DNA from: Curvibacter lanceolatus ATCC 14669
Lineage (GTDB): Bacteria; Pseudomonadota; Gammaproteobacteria; Burkholderiales; Burkholderiaceae_C
Assembly: GCF_000381265.1 (NCBI RefSeq)
Contig: NZ_KB906259.1
Coordinates: 186,001 to 250,000, forward strand
Length of the DNA: 64,000 bases
Reading direction: 5' to 3'
The notes beneath the pieces were generated by a model that saw only the letters and a list, made by a program, of their open reading frames with translations, ran no database searches and was not told the DNA's origin. Shown here one piece after another: positions 26,402 to 35,615 of the stretch. The translations under genes were made by a program, and so were the position numbers. Positions within the stretch are counted from its first letter, which is position 1, and the number at the start of each line of letters is the position of its first letter.

Positions 26402-27099
26402 ATGCCCCATCCTCAGCGCAACTCCGCCTTGAGGTCTGCGGCGGCTTGCCCCACCCCCCACAACCCTCGCCCCCACGCCAGTGCCCGCCCACCGAGGCAT
26501 GGCGCTGCCCATCGTCTGCTCTGGCTGCTGTGCCTGTTTTCAAGCTGCGTCGCGGCCCAGATCACCGGGCTCACGCGCTACCCGCTGGGCCCCGACACCC
26601 TGCTCCAAGAAATCGTGGCGGGCCCCGACGGACCGCTGCAGTCCGCTGGGCCTCAGCGAACCGGGCACGGTCAGCACAGCGCTGCTGAGCAGCGATTGCA
26701 CCGTGAGTGCCCGCTTCACGGCCCCCCAATGCAGCGCCAGCTCGGCGCGGGGCTTTGCCGGCGCGCAGCGGCACCCCGGTCATCATCCACTGCAGCGATG
26801 TGCCTGCAGGCAGCGTGGCCACGCTCGCCCAGGGCCTGTGCCAGGTCGGCAACGATGGCCAAGCCACCTGCCAGGGCACGGCCGGACTGGGGGCTGGCGA
26901 GCTCGGTCTGAACCCCGCGCTCAGCTTCGAGTTGAACGGCGCCACGGCGCGCATCGTCACGCCTTTGGCCCTGCTCAACGCCCCACCCTCGCCGGCCGAC
27001 CCGCTGACCCCCGTGCCGACCCTGGGCACCACGGGCTTGGGCGCACTGATCGGTTTGTTGCTGCTTGGCGCCCGCCGCCAGCGCCAGCGCGGCCGCTGA
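26402..27099 (+). pseudogene. Frameshifted exported protein with an IPTL-CTERM-like C-terminal anchor
   Basis: One protein appears to be split over three frames. The first frame (from ATG 26402) has a hydrophobic signal HRLLWLLCLFSSCVAAQ, then ITGLTRYPLGPDTLLQE. Near 26640 the sense continues in a second frame (PLGLSEPGTVSTALLSSDC), and near 26760 in a third (SGTPVIIHCSDVPAGSVATL), ending at 27099. The end, VPTLGTTGLGALIGLLLLG followed by ARRQRQR, matches the IPTL-CTERM layout of motif, membrane helix and basic tail. Each jump fits one extra base. It may be decayed or carry sequencing errors. Function is unknown; several paired cysteines suggest a disulphide-rich exported domain. Confidence 0.6.
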
Positions 27100-27101
27100 A
27101 A

Positions 27102-29502
27102 TCAAGGCCGCAGGGCCTGCGCCGCCGCGGTGCGCGACCGCAGCCCGGCACCCCGCACCTCCAGCCGGATCTCATCGAGCACCCGGCCCTGGGCATTGGT
27201 GAGCTGCATGCGGTGCCGCCCCGGCCAGGGCATCCAGGGCCAGACGGGGCCGCGCCCCACCTCCAGGCCGTCCAGGCGCCAGCGCAGCCCGGTTTCAGCG
27301 CTGTCCGGGGGTGCCACCGCCGTGGCGCGGAAATTCAGTCTTTGATGGGCCGGCGGAATGTCCGGGTCCAGGGCCACGATGGTGCCTGGGGCCGGCTCGG
27401 CAATGCGGGCCTCCAGAACACGGGCCGCCCCCGCGGGGCTGCCACGTCGCCTGGCCGTGGCGCCAGCGTTCGCGCCGGGCAGCGCCACCACCGAAGGCGC
27501 GCGCGCCTCGAACACGGCCTGCTCGGTGCCGGCCAGAAACCACTCGCGCCGCGGTGCCTCCAGCCAGGCCGACAAGCCCCCCCCGGCCCCCCTCATCGCC
27601 CGCGCCGGCCGGGGCCTGGGCAAAGCGCACCTCCACCTGCACCAGCCCTGGTGGCGGCGGGGCCTGCAGGCTGGGCTGGCGGGCGTGCAGGAAGTTCATC
27701 AGTTCCGCCCACACGGGCGCGGCGCCGGTGGTGCCACTGACATCGTGCATGGGCTTGCCGCTGGCGTTGCCCACCCACACCCCCACGGTGTAGCGCTGTG
27801 ACCAGCCCACGGCCCAGTTGTCGCGCATGTCCTTGCTGGTGCCGGTCTTCACCGCGCTCCAGAAACGGGTGGCCAGCACGCTGTCGGTGCCAAAGGTGCG
27901 GGCCCGGGCGTTGGGGTCGCTCAGGATGTCGCCCACCAGCCAGGCGGCCGCAGGGTCCAGGGCGCGGCGCCAAGGCCTGGGGCTGGGCGCCGCGCCCGGC
28001 CCGGGCAACAGCGGGGGCGCCCACTCGCTGGCCTGGCCGGCATTGGCCAGGGTGCGGTAGGCATTGCTCAGGTCCAGCAAGGGCAGCTCGGGGCTGCCCA
28101 GGGCCAGGCTGTAGCCGTAGTAATCGCCGCTTTCGCGCAGCGGCAGGCCTGCGGCGCGCAGTTGGCGGTGCAGGGCATCGGGCGACACCAGGGCCAGCAC
28201 ACGCACCGCCGGCACATTGAGCGACGAGGCCAGCGCGCCACGCGCCGAGACCCAGCCCTTGAAGTGGTGGTCGTAGTTCTGCGGGATGTACAAGCCGCCC
28301 GGCGTGGGGATGTGGGCCGGCGAATCGTCGAGCAGCGAGGCGGCGGTCAGGCGCCGTTCGGCCAGGGCTTGCGCGTACAAAAAGGGCTTCAGGGTCGAGC
28401 CCACCTGGCGCCGCGCCAGCACGCCATCCACCTCACGGGCCCGGCTCAGGGGCCCCGACGAGCCCACCCAGGCCAGCACCTCGCCACTGGCGTTGTCCAG
28501 CACCACCAGGGCGCCGTCTTCCACATGGCGCCCGGCCAGCTCGTTCAGGTGGCGTTGCAGGGTCTGCACCGCAAAGCGCTGCAAGGGGGCCCGCACGGTG
28601 CTGCGCACGCTGGCCAGCCCGCGCCCGCCCTCGGGCAGGCGTTTGAGCACCTGGCGCGCCCAGTGCGGGGCCACGCCGCTGCTGCCCTCCAGGGAGCGGC
28701 GCTGCAAGGCCCCGGCCACCAGCAAATCCAGGGCCTCGCAATCCGGCTGGGTCGGCTGGGTCGGCTTGTCGAACGGGGGCTGGGTCTGGGTCTGGGCCTG
28801 CACCGCCCCCAACACCCCGCAGGCGCGGCGCGCCACCTGGGCCTCGGGCGCATTGGGGGCCCGCACCAGGGCGGTGGCGATGGCCGCCTCGCGCAGGTCC
28901 AGGCCCTGCGCCGCCTTGCCGAACAGGGTGCGCGACAGCGCGTCGATGCCCACCAGTTCACCGCGAAACGGCAACAGGTTCAGGTAGGCCTCGAGGATTT
29001 GATCCTTGCGCCAGCGCCGCTCCAGCACCTGGGCCGCCACCGTCTGGCCCAGCTTCTGCACCACGTTGCGCCCGCCGCTGCGCTGACGCCAATCGCCGTC
29101 GAGCAGGCCGGCCAGCTGCATGGTCACGGTGGACGCGCCCCGGGTGCGGCCATGCCACAGCTGGCCCCAGGCCGCCGCCGATACCGCCGGCCAGTCCACC
29201 CCGCTGTGCTCGTAAAAGCGCTTGTCCTCGCTGAGCAACAAGGCCGTGCGCAGGGCGGGCGACACGTCTTCCAGCGCCACCCAGGGGCCCCGGCGCACGG
29301 CAGGGTCGGTGCGCACGGTCTGCAACCACTCGCCGTCGCGGTCCAGCACCTGGGTATCGCTGGGGCGGTGCTCGCGGCGCACCTCTTCAAAGCTGGGCAA
29401 GGCCTGCACCGCAGGCGCCGCCAGCTGGAGCATCAGCCCGGCCAGGGCCGACGACGCCCAGCGCAGCCGAGCGCTCACGGTGCGGGTCATGGGTCGTGTC
29501 AT
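27102..29502 (-). CDS. pbpC: Penicillin-binding protein 1C, interrupted by a frameshift in a G8 tract
   Basis: From the ATG at 29502 the frame has a signal/anchor, a GT51 glycosyltransferase domain (SEDKRFYEHSGVDW; RGASTVTMQL) and a transpeptidase domain (SxxK in GSTLKPFLY, SSLN, KTGTSKDMRDNW). At 27577-27584 (C8 on the plus strand) the frame shifts. Removing one base joins EGGRGG to LSAWLEAPRREWFLAGT and the BiPBP C-terminal domain, ending at 27102, for about 799 residues (E. coli PbpC 770). As it stands the first frame runs on to 27295 with a spurious tail. The start overlaps the alpha-2-macroglobulin stop (ATGA), the common pairing of these genes. The break may be a sequencing error, a mutation or phase variation. 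Confidence 0.85.
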
Positions 29503-32500
29503 GGGGCGGCGTCCACCTTCACCACCTCGTTCGGGGCTTCGCCAAACATCTCGGGGGCGTACATCGCCTCCACCCGGCTGGGCGGCAGGGCGAAGCGGCC
29601 CACGTTGTTCAGGCGCAGCGTGTACTCGAGCTTGATCGTGCCCTTGGGCAAGTACTCGTAGTAGCTGCGGAAGGCCTCGAAGCTGCGCTCTTCAAAGGCC
29701 GGCCAGGCATTGCCTTGCCGCCGCTCGCCCTGGGTGGCGATCTCTGAATCACGCCCCAGGCCGCTGCCCAGCACGGTGGCCCCGGCCGGCACCGGGTCGC
29801 TCAGCACCACCCAGCTCATGTCGGCGCTGGCATTCACCTCCAGGCTGACGCGCAGCACATCGCCCCGGCTGTAGCGGCCCTTGACGGCCTGCTCCAGCGC
29901 CGTGACGGTCTTGCGGATCTGGTAGCCGGCGTTGACCGGGGCCTGGAGCGGCACCGCAGCCAGCGCCTGCAGCGTGAGCCAGGGCTTGCCGCTGCCCGTC
30001 TGGCTGAGCACCAGGGGGGCCTTGGCCCCCTCGGCCGGCCAGGGCAGGTTCAGCGTGTTGTTGCGCCAGCCGCCCGGCGCCGCAGGCGCGCCAAACCAGG
30101 TGGTCTGATGGGCCACACCCTGGCTGTCGGCAGGCTTGGCCCGCTCGACCCGGGCCCAGTCCACACTGCCACTGACGGCGCCCAGGCTGGCCCGGGTGCT
30201 GCCGGTGACCGGTGTGGCCTCGAAGCGGGCCGAGAACTTCTCCAGCGCCAGACCGCCCCACAGATTGGCCGTGGTGGTGTGCCAGGCCCCGTTTTGCTGG
30301 CGGCCGATGAAACCGGCGGCCAGGCGGCCCAGATCGTCCTTCCAGGCCGGGTCGTCCTGCACGGCCAGCAACAGCCGGGCGGCATTCACGTCGCCGTTCT
30401 GCATCATCCACCACCAGGCGTCGTCGGCCTCGGTGCTGAACACCAGCTTGCTGCCCTGGTAGGACAGGCGCGCCCGCAAGACCTGGCTGGCCTCGGCCAG
30501 GCGCTGCTCTCGCTGCGGCACGTCCTTCACGCGGCGCAGGATGTTGAACCAGTCGATCACGGTGTGGGTGGGCCACTGGTTGGGCGCCACGCTCACGCTG
30601 CCCAGCAGGCGCGCCGGGGCCAGGCCGTAGCGCGACAAGGCCTCGATGGCCGCGATCTTGCGCATGTCCAGGTCCTTGCGCGGGCTCCAGAAGTCACGGC
30701 TGATGCGCCCTTCGACAAAGGCCGTCAGGCCGCGCGCCAGGGGGTCGCGCAGCGCATCGGGCAAGGCGAAGGCCGGGTTCAGGCCGGCGGCCTCGTCGGT
30801 GGCGGCCAGCAGGTAGGCGCTCAGCACATCGCTGCCCCGCTGGGCGTCGCCATCGCGCGGCGGAAAGTAGCTGGCCAGGCCGTCGCTGTCGAGGTAGGTG
30901 GGCATCTGGGCCAGCACGGTCTGCCACAGGCGGGCATCGCGCAGGCCCACGGCCTTGCTGGTCTTCTGCTCCAGGCAGGCAAAGGGGTAGTTGGCAAACC
31001 AGTCGCGCACACCGGGCAGGCCATCGGCCAGGCGCGGCTGCAGGGCCAGCTTCAGGCCGCCGCGACCGGGCAAGGCCCCCGCCGGGGCGGCCACATCGAG
31101 GCTGAAGGGCCCGTCGAGCTGCACCAGGGTGGCCTGGCGCACCGTCAGCGGTGTGAGCGGGATCAGGCGCTGGCTGGCCTTCAGGGCGTCGCGGGCGCCG
31201 CTCAGGCTGTCTTTGGCCTCGACCTCCCACAGCAGGGCCTGGGCGCGGGTCTGGCCCAGTTGGGCGGGTGCGGTCACCGTCCAGGCCACTTCGCGCGCCT
31301 CGCCGGGCGGGATGTCCAGCGTCTGCGGCGGCGGGGCCAGCAGCGTGGCACGCGCGCTGACCTGCACCTTCATGGGCTTGGCGGTGGTGTTGCGCAAGGT
31401 GAACTGGGCGCGGTACTGGTCGTCCTCGCGCACCAGCGGCGGCAGGCCGCTGATGATCTGCAGGTCCTGCGTGACGCGGATCGCGGCCTGCCCGGTGCCG
31501 AACAGGCCGGCCCCCACGTCGGCCACCGCCACCACCTGGAAGGTGGTGATGGCGTCGTTCAGAGGCACCTTGAGCGTGGCCTGGCCCTGGGCATCGAGCT
31601 GCACCCGCGGCTGCCACAGCAGCAGGGTGTCCAGCAGCTCACGGGTGTTGCTGCGGCCCCCGCCGCCGCCCGCAGGCACGGCCTTGCGGCCGTAGTGGCG
31701 CCGCCCCACGATCTCCATCTGGGCGGTCGAGGTCTCCACGCCCCAGGCGCGGCGTTGCAGCATGGCGTCCAGCACATTCCAACTGGTGTTGGGCATCAGC
31801 TCCAGCAAGGCCTGGTCGACCACGGCCACGGCCACTTCGGCATTGGCGGCAGGACGGCCGTCGGGCAACCGGGCCTGCAGCGTCACCTGCGCCTGGCCCC
31901 GCACCCCGTAGCCGGGCTTGTCGGTGCTCACCTTCACCTCGATGCGGTGCGCTGCCGTGCCCACCCGCAGCTCGGCCAGGCCCAGGCGGAAGGCGGGCTT
32001 GCTGAGGTCGACCAGGGCCGAGGGGGCCACGTACTCGCGCCCCTCGAACCAGAACGCGGTCCACCACTCGCGTGGGGCCTTGTAGCCCCAGGTGAACAAG
32101 CTGTACCAGGGCACCTCGCGCAGGCGCCCGCGCAGCGCCAGCACGCTGACATACACATTGGGGCCCCAGCCGGGCTGCACCTTGAGCTGCACCGTGGGGT
32201 CCTGCCCGTTGAGCTGCACCACCTCGGAGTGCAACACCCCCTCGCGCTCGACCGACACCAGGGCCGTGGCGTAGCGGAAGGGCATGCGCACCTGCAGCCG
32301 GGCGGTTTCACCGGGCTGGTAGCTCTTCTTTTCGGGCAGCACATCGATGCGGTCGTGGTTGTCACCGCCAAACCACAGCTCACCCTGGCGCGTGATCCAC
32401 ACCGTGCCGGCGGCCTGGGCCTCATGGCCCTGAGCGTCCTTGGCGGTCACCACCAGCTCGACCTCGCCGGCTTCGCGCAGCGTGGTCTCGCACAGCAGCA

Positions 32501-35474
32501 GGCCGCGGCTGTCGCTGCGCCCGCTGCACACGGTGCCCAGCTCCTGGCGACTGCTCTGGTTGTCGTAGGCATAAAAGCCGCCCACCATGCGCTTGCGGCT
32601 GGTGGTGGTGCGGCGGGCCACGGCGCGCACCTCCAGCGGCACATCGGCCTGAGCCCGGCCGTCCGTGCTCAGCGCCAGGGCCTGGAAGCGCAGGGTCTGG
32701 CCACTGGCCACCCAACCCTCGGTCTTGAGGCCCGGCACCACCGCCGCCGGCCACAGCACCTGCTGGCTGCGCAGGGTCTGCACCTCGCCATTGGGGTCGG
32801 CGTAGCGCGCCTCCAGCAACAGGTCCTGGGGCTGGCGCGACTGGGGCAGCTCGGGCAGGGTCAGCCGCCCGCTGCCCTGGCGGTCCAGCAGCAGCGGCAG
32901 CTTGTCGGCCACCACCCGCTGGTCCTGCGCGGCCTGGGGTTGCTCTTCGTCGGCCTGCTCGCTCGCCGCCTGCGGCCCACGGGGCGGGTTGAAGCTGAAA
33001 TCGTCGTGATCGGCAAAGGCGGTGGTGTGCGGGCGCACCAGGGCCGACACCCGCACCGGCAACTGGGCCGCTGGCCCGCCCGACACGTAGCTGACCTGCA
33101 CCTGGGTCGGCAGGCTGCTCAGGTGGACCAGGGGGCCCTTGCCCACCGGACCGATCTGGCCCTGCAACACCGGCAGCCGGAACTCTTCCACCCGGAACAG
33201 CCCGCTTTGCCGGCCGTCCAGGCTCACGTTGTAGACGCCCAGCTTGGCCGCGGGCGGGATGGCGAACTCGCTCTCGGCGCTGAAGCCGCCGCTGGCGGTC
33301 TGGCGCCAGCGCAAGGGCAGGCTGAACTGCTGGCCACTGCCCTCGTGGGTGATGAGCACGGTGGCCGGGCCCTTGGGCGGCAGGCCCAGGCCCTGGCGGG
33401 TTTCGGTGCGCAGGAAGTGCTTCATGGCCACGGTCTCGCCGGCGCGCAGCAGCATGCGGTCGAACACGGTGTGGGCCCGCACATCGGGGCGGGCCTCCTG
33501 GCTGGTGGGCACATTGAAGCGCCAGGATTCGATGCCGCGGTTCCAGTCGCTCCAGGTGAAGGCCAGGTCTTCCACCCCATCGGGGCCCTTGGCGCGGGCG
33601 CTGACGAAATAGGCTTGGCGATAGTCGGCATCGTCGGCGTCTTCGCCGGCCCGAGGCCGGGCACCGCTTTGCGGGCAGGCCGGCGGGTTGGGTGCCAGAT
33701 TGCCAAATTCGACCAGGCCCTGGGCATTGGTGCGGCCCTGGGCCAACTCGCGGCCCGCGCAGTCCGACACGCGCACCAGGGCACCGGCCACCACCGTGCC
33801 CTTGTCCAGGGTGGTGACCCAGGCCTGGGCGTTCTCACGGCCGAGCTTGAAATGCACCCCCAGGTTGGTGACCAGGGCCGAGGTGCGCACCACCATGCTG
33901 CGCCCGGGCCCGTAGCCTTCGGCCAGCAGTTTTTCGCCCAGGCGACGCGACTGGATCTCGACCACGTGGAAGCCCGGGCTCAGCGGAATGCCCACCACCT
34001 CGAAGGGGCGTGGATCGGGGCTGTCGGTCTTGGGCAGGTCCAGGGCCTTCACGCCCGGCAGGCCGTCGATCAGCGACAGCATGCGCGATTCGACCAGGCC
34101 CCGGGTGTCGGGCAGCACCTCTCTGGGCAGCGGGCCCTTCACGTCGCGGGCGGCCCGGCTGCGCGGCACCCAGAAGGCGTCATAGGCCTGCACCTTGCGG
34201 TACCAGGCGATGATGTCGGCGTCGTCTTTGGGCTGCAGGTCGCGCACCTGGCCGGGGCTCAGGCCCTTCACCTGCAGGGCCGGCTCGACCTGGCGCAGCG
34301 TGACGGGCAGCAAGGCGGGGCCCCCCGGCTCGGCCAGGCGCTCGATCACGCCAAACGGGGCGGCGGCAAACTTGGCCAGTGGTGGCATGGCCCCGGTGGC
34401 CACGGCCAGCGGAAAGGTGGCGGCATTGCTCAGGGGTCGGCCCGACACATCGGCAAAGCCCGAAGGCAGGGTCAGGCGGTAGGCCTTGCGCTCGGGAAAC
34501 ACCCCCTTGAAGCTGAGCGAGGTCACCGCGCCCTCCGTGCCTTCGTCGGCCGCGTCCAGGCTGGGGGCCAGGCTGCCGCCGTCGTGCTGCAGGCGCACGC
34601 CTTCGGCCAGGCGCCGCGGCACCGCGGCGTTGAAGTGCAGCGTCATGGGCCGGATCGGCAGGCAGGCGGCCTGGGCGTTTTCGCGCTCGCAGCTGAAACT
34701 GGCGGCAAAGGCTTCGCGCACCTGGTAGCGCCAGCGCTTGTCCTGGTTGCTGAGCACACCGCTCGGGGTGGCCACCCCTTTGCCCACCACCAGGTCCAGC
34801 TCCGAGCCCGGCGCCAACTGGCGCGGGCAGCGCACCGTGTGGTAGCGCAGGGGCTCGGCGGCGGCGGCCTTGCCCAGGCCCAGGGCCTGCAGCAAGGCCG
34901 TGCGATCTGCGGGCTCCAGCGGCTTCACGGGCATGCGCTCGCCCAGGCCCTGCAGCTCGCAGGCCACCCGGGCCTGCACACTGGTCGCCGTGGCTGGGCC
35001 GTTGAACTGCAGCACGAAGAACTGCCCCTCATCGATGGGCGCGTAATGCCCGGGCCGGATGTTCTGAACAAAGGGCCCGCCGGTGTTGAAGCGGAAACGG
35101 TTGCGCCCGCTCAGGGCCACGCCCTTGGGCGAGGTGAAGCCCGTGCGGGCCTGCAGCTCGCAGGCCACGCCGGGCGGCAGGTCACGCTCGAAATCAAAGG
35201 CCCACTCACGGTCGCTGAGCCAGCGGCCACTGCCCCGGCTGGCGCTGGCGTCGTCACACACCAGGCTCAGCGGGGCGGGGGCAGCCGGGTCGCCAAAGGT
35301 GACGGCAGGCTCGTCAAAACGCGCCAGCACCTGGCGCACCTGGGCCACCTCGCCCTGGGGCGACAAGGTGCTGATCTGCAGCGCCTGGGCGGCGGTGGCG
35401 AACAGGCCGATGCTGGCCCACAGGCCAACTCGCCAGCGTCGCAGGGCCTTCTGGAACGGGACATTCTTGTTCAT
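29499..35474 (-). CDS. Bacterial alpha-2-macroglobulin family protein (YfhM-like)
   Basis: The 1991-residue protein starts at the ATG at 35474 with a strong AGGAGGTG site. A signal peptide ends near ATAAQA-LQI; no lipobox Cys follows, unlike the lipoprotein E. coli YfhM. MG domains follow (HTVFDRMLLRAGETVAMKH is the conserved bait-flanking block). The thioester motif CLEQ is intact at Cys1500, within PFACLEQKTSKAVGLRD, inside an alpha/alpha toroid complement-like domain. Such proteins trap foreign proteases in the periplasm, and PbpC then repairs damaged peptidoglycan. The two genes overlap by 4 bases here. Confidence 0.93.
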   Translation of the reverse strand: MNKNVPFQKALRRWRVGLWASIGLFATAAQALQISTLSPQGEVAQVRQVLARFDEPAVTFGDPAAPAPLSLVCDDASASRGSGRWLSDREWAFDFERDLPPGVACELQARTGFTSPKGVALSGRNRFRFNTGGPFVQNIRPGHYAPIDEGQFFVLQFNGPATATSVQARVACELQGLGERMPVKPLEPADRTALLQALGLGKAAAAEPLRYHTVRCPRQLAPGSELDLVVGKGVATPSGVLSNQDKRWRYQVREAFAASFSCERENAQAACLPIRPMTLHFNAAVPRRLAEGVRLQHDGGSLAPSLDAADEGTEGAVTSLSFKGVFPERKAYRLTLPSGFADVSGRPLSNAATFPLAVATGAMPPLAKFAAAPFGVIERLAEPGGPALLPVTLRQVEPALQVKGLSPGQVRDLQPKDDADIIAWYRKVQAYDAFWVPRSRAARDVKGPLPREVLPDTRGLVESRMLSLIDGLPGVKALDLPKTDSPDPRPFEVVGIPLSPGFHVVEIQSRRLGEKLLAEGYGPGRSMVVRTSALVTNLGVHFKLGRENAQAWVTTLDKGTVVAGALVRVSDCAGRELAQGRTNAQGLVEFGNLAPNPPACPQSGARPRAGEDADDADYRQAYFVSARAKGPDGVEDLAFTWSDWNRGIESWRFNVPTSQEARPDVRAHTVFDRMLLRAGETVAMKHFLRTETRQGLGLPPKGPATVLITHEGSGQQFSLPLRWRQTASGGFSAESEFAIPPAAKLGVYNVSLDGRQSGLFRVEEFRLPVLQGQIGPVGKGPLVHLSSLPTQVQVSYVSGGPAAQLPVRVSALVRPHTTAFADHDDFSFNPPRGPQAASEQADEEQPQAAQDQRVVADKLPLLLDRQGSGRLTLPELPQSRQPQDLLLEARYADPNGEVQTLRSQQVLWPAAVVPGLKTEGWVASGQTLRFQALALSTDGRAQADVPLEVRAVARRTTTSRKRMVGGFYAYDNQSSRQELGTVCSGRSDSRGLLLCETTLREAGEVELVVTAKDAQGHEAQAAGTVWITRQGELWFGGDNHDRIDVLPEKKSYQPGETARLQVRMPFRYATALVSVEREGVLHSEVVQLNGQDPTVQLKVQPGWGPNVYVSVLALRGRLREVPWYSLFTWGYKAPREWWTAFWFEGREYVAPSALVDLSKPAFRLGLAELRVGTAAHRIEVKVSTDKPGYGVRGQAQVTLQARLPDGRPAANAEVAVAVVDQALLELMPNTSWNVLDAMLQRRAWGVETSTAQMEIVGRRHYGRKAVPAGGGGGRSNTRELLDTLLLWQPRVQLDAQGQATLKVPLNDAITTFQVVAVADVGAGLFGTGQAAIRVTQDLQIISGLPPLVREDDQYRAQFTLRNTTAKPMKVQVSARATLLAPPPQTLDIPPGEAREVAWTVTAPAQLGQTRAQALLWEVEAKDSLSGARDALKASQRLIPLTPLTVRQATLVQLDGPFSLDVAAPAGALPGRGGLKLALQPRLADGLPGVRDWFANYPFACLEQKTSKAVGLRDARLWQTVLAQMPTYLDSDGLASYFPPRDGDAQRGSDVLSAYLLAATDEAAGLNPAFALPDALRDPLARGLTAFVEGRISRDFWSPRKDLDMRKIAAIEALSRYGLAPARLLGSVSVAPNQWPTHTVIDWFNILRRVKDVPQREQRLAEASQVLRARLSYQGSKLVFSTEADDAWWWMMQNGDVNAARLLLAVQDDPAWKDDLGRLAAGFIGRQQNGAWHTTTANLWGGLALEKFSARFEATPVTGSTRASLGAVSGSVDWARVERAKPADSQGVAHQTTWFGAPAAPGGWRNNTLNLPWPAEGAKAPLVLSQTGSGKPWLTLQALAAVPLQAPVNAGYQIRKTVTALEQAVKGRYSRGDVLRVSLEVNASADMSWVVLSDPVPAGATVLGSGLGRDSEIATQGERRQGNAWPAFEERSFEAFRSYYEYLPKGTIKLEYTLRLNNVGRFALPPSRVEAMYAPEMFGEAPNEVVKVDAAP

Positions 35475-35556
35475 ACGCACCTCCTCAACCGGCTCTGGGG
35501 GAACAAAAGTGTTCACCAGGCGGGCTCCGGATGGCATCGTATGAGAAAAATGCGAC

Positions 35557-35579
35557 AAGCCCCCGCAATGCGGGGGCTT
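35557..35579 (-). terminator. Strong hairpin between degP-like and alpha-2-macroglobulin genes
   Basis: AAGCCCCCGC-AAT-GCGGGGGCTT is a perfect 10-base-arm inverted repeat 37 bases past the protease stop codon. On the minus strand a TTTTT run follows 6 bases after the stem, so it is probably the protease terminator. Confidence 0.7.
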
Positions 35580-35615
35580 ATGTTCAAGGCCTGGGGCGCA
35601 CAGCCCCCTCGCGGG

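Noticed and set aside
26481-27740. 419-codon plus-strand frame read as one protein
   Set aside because: Only its first 90 codons or so fit the broken exported protein; the rest is Arg/Pro-rich and antisense to pbpC.
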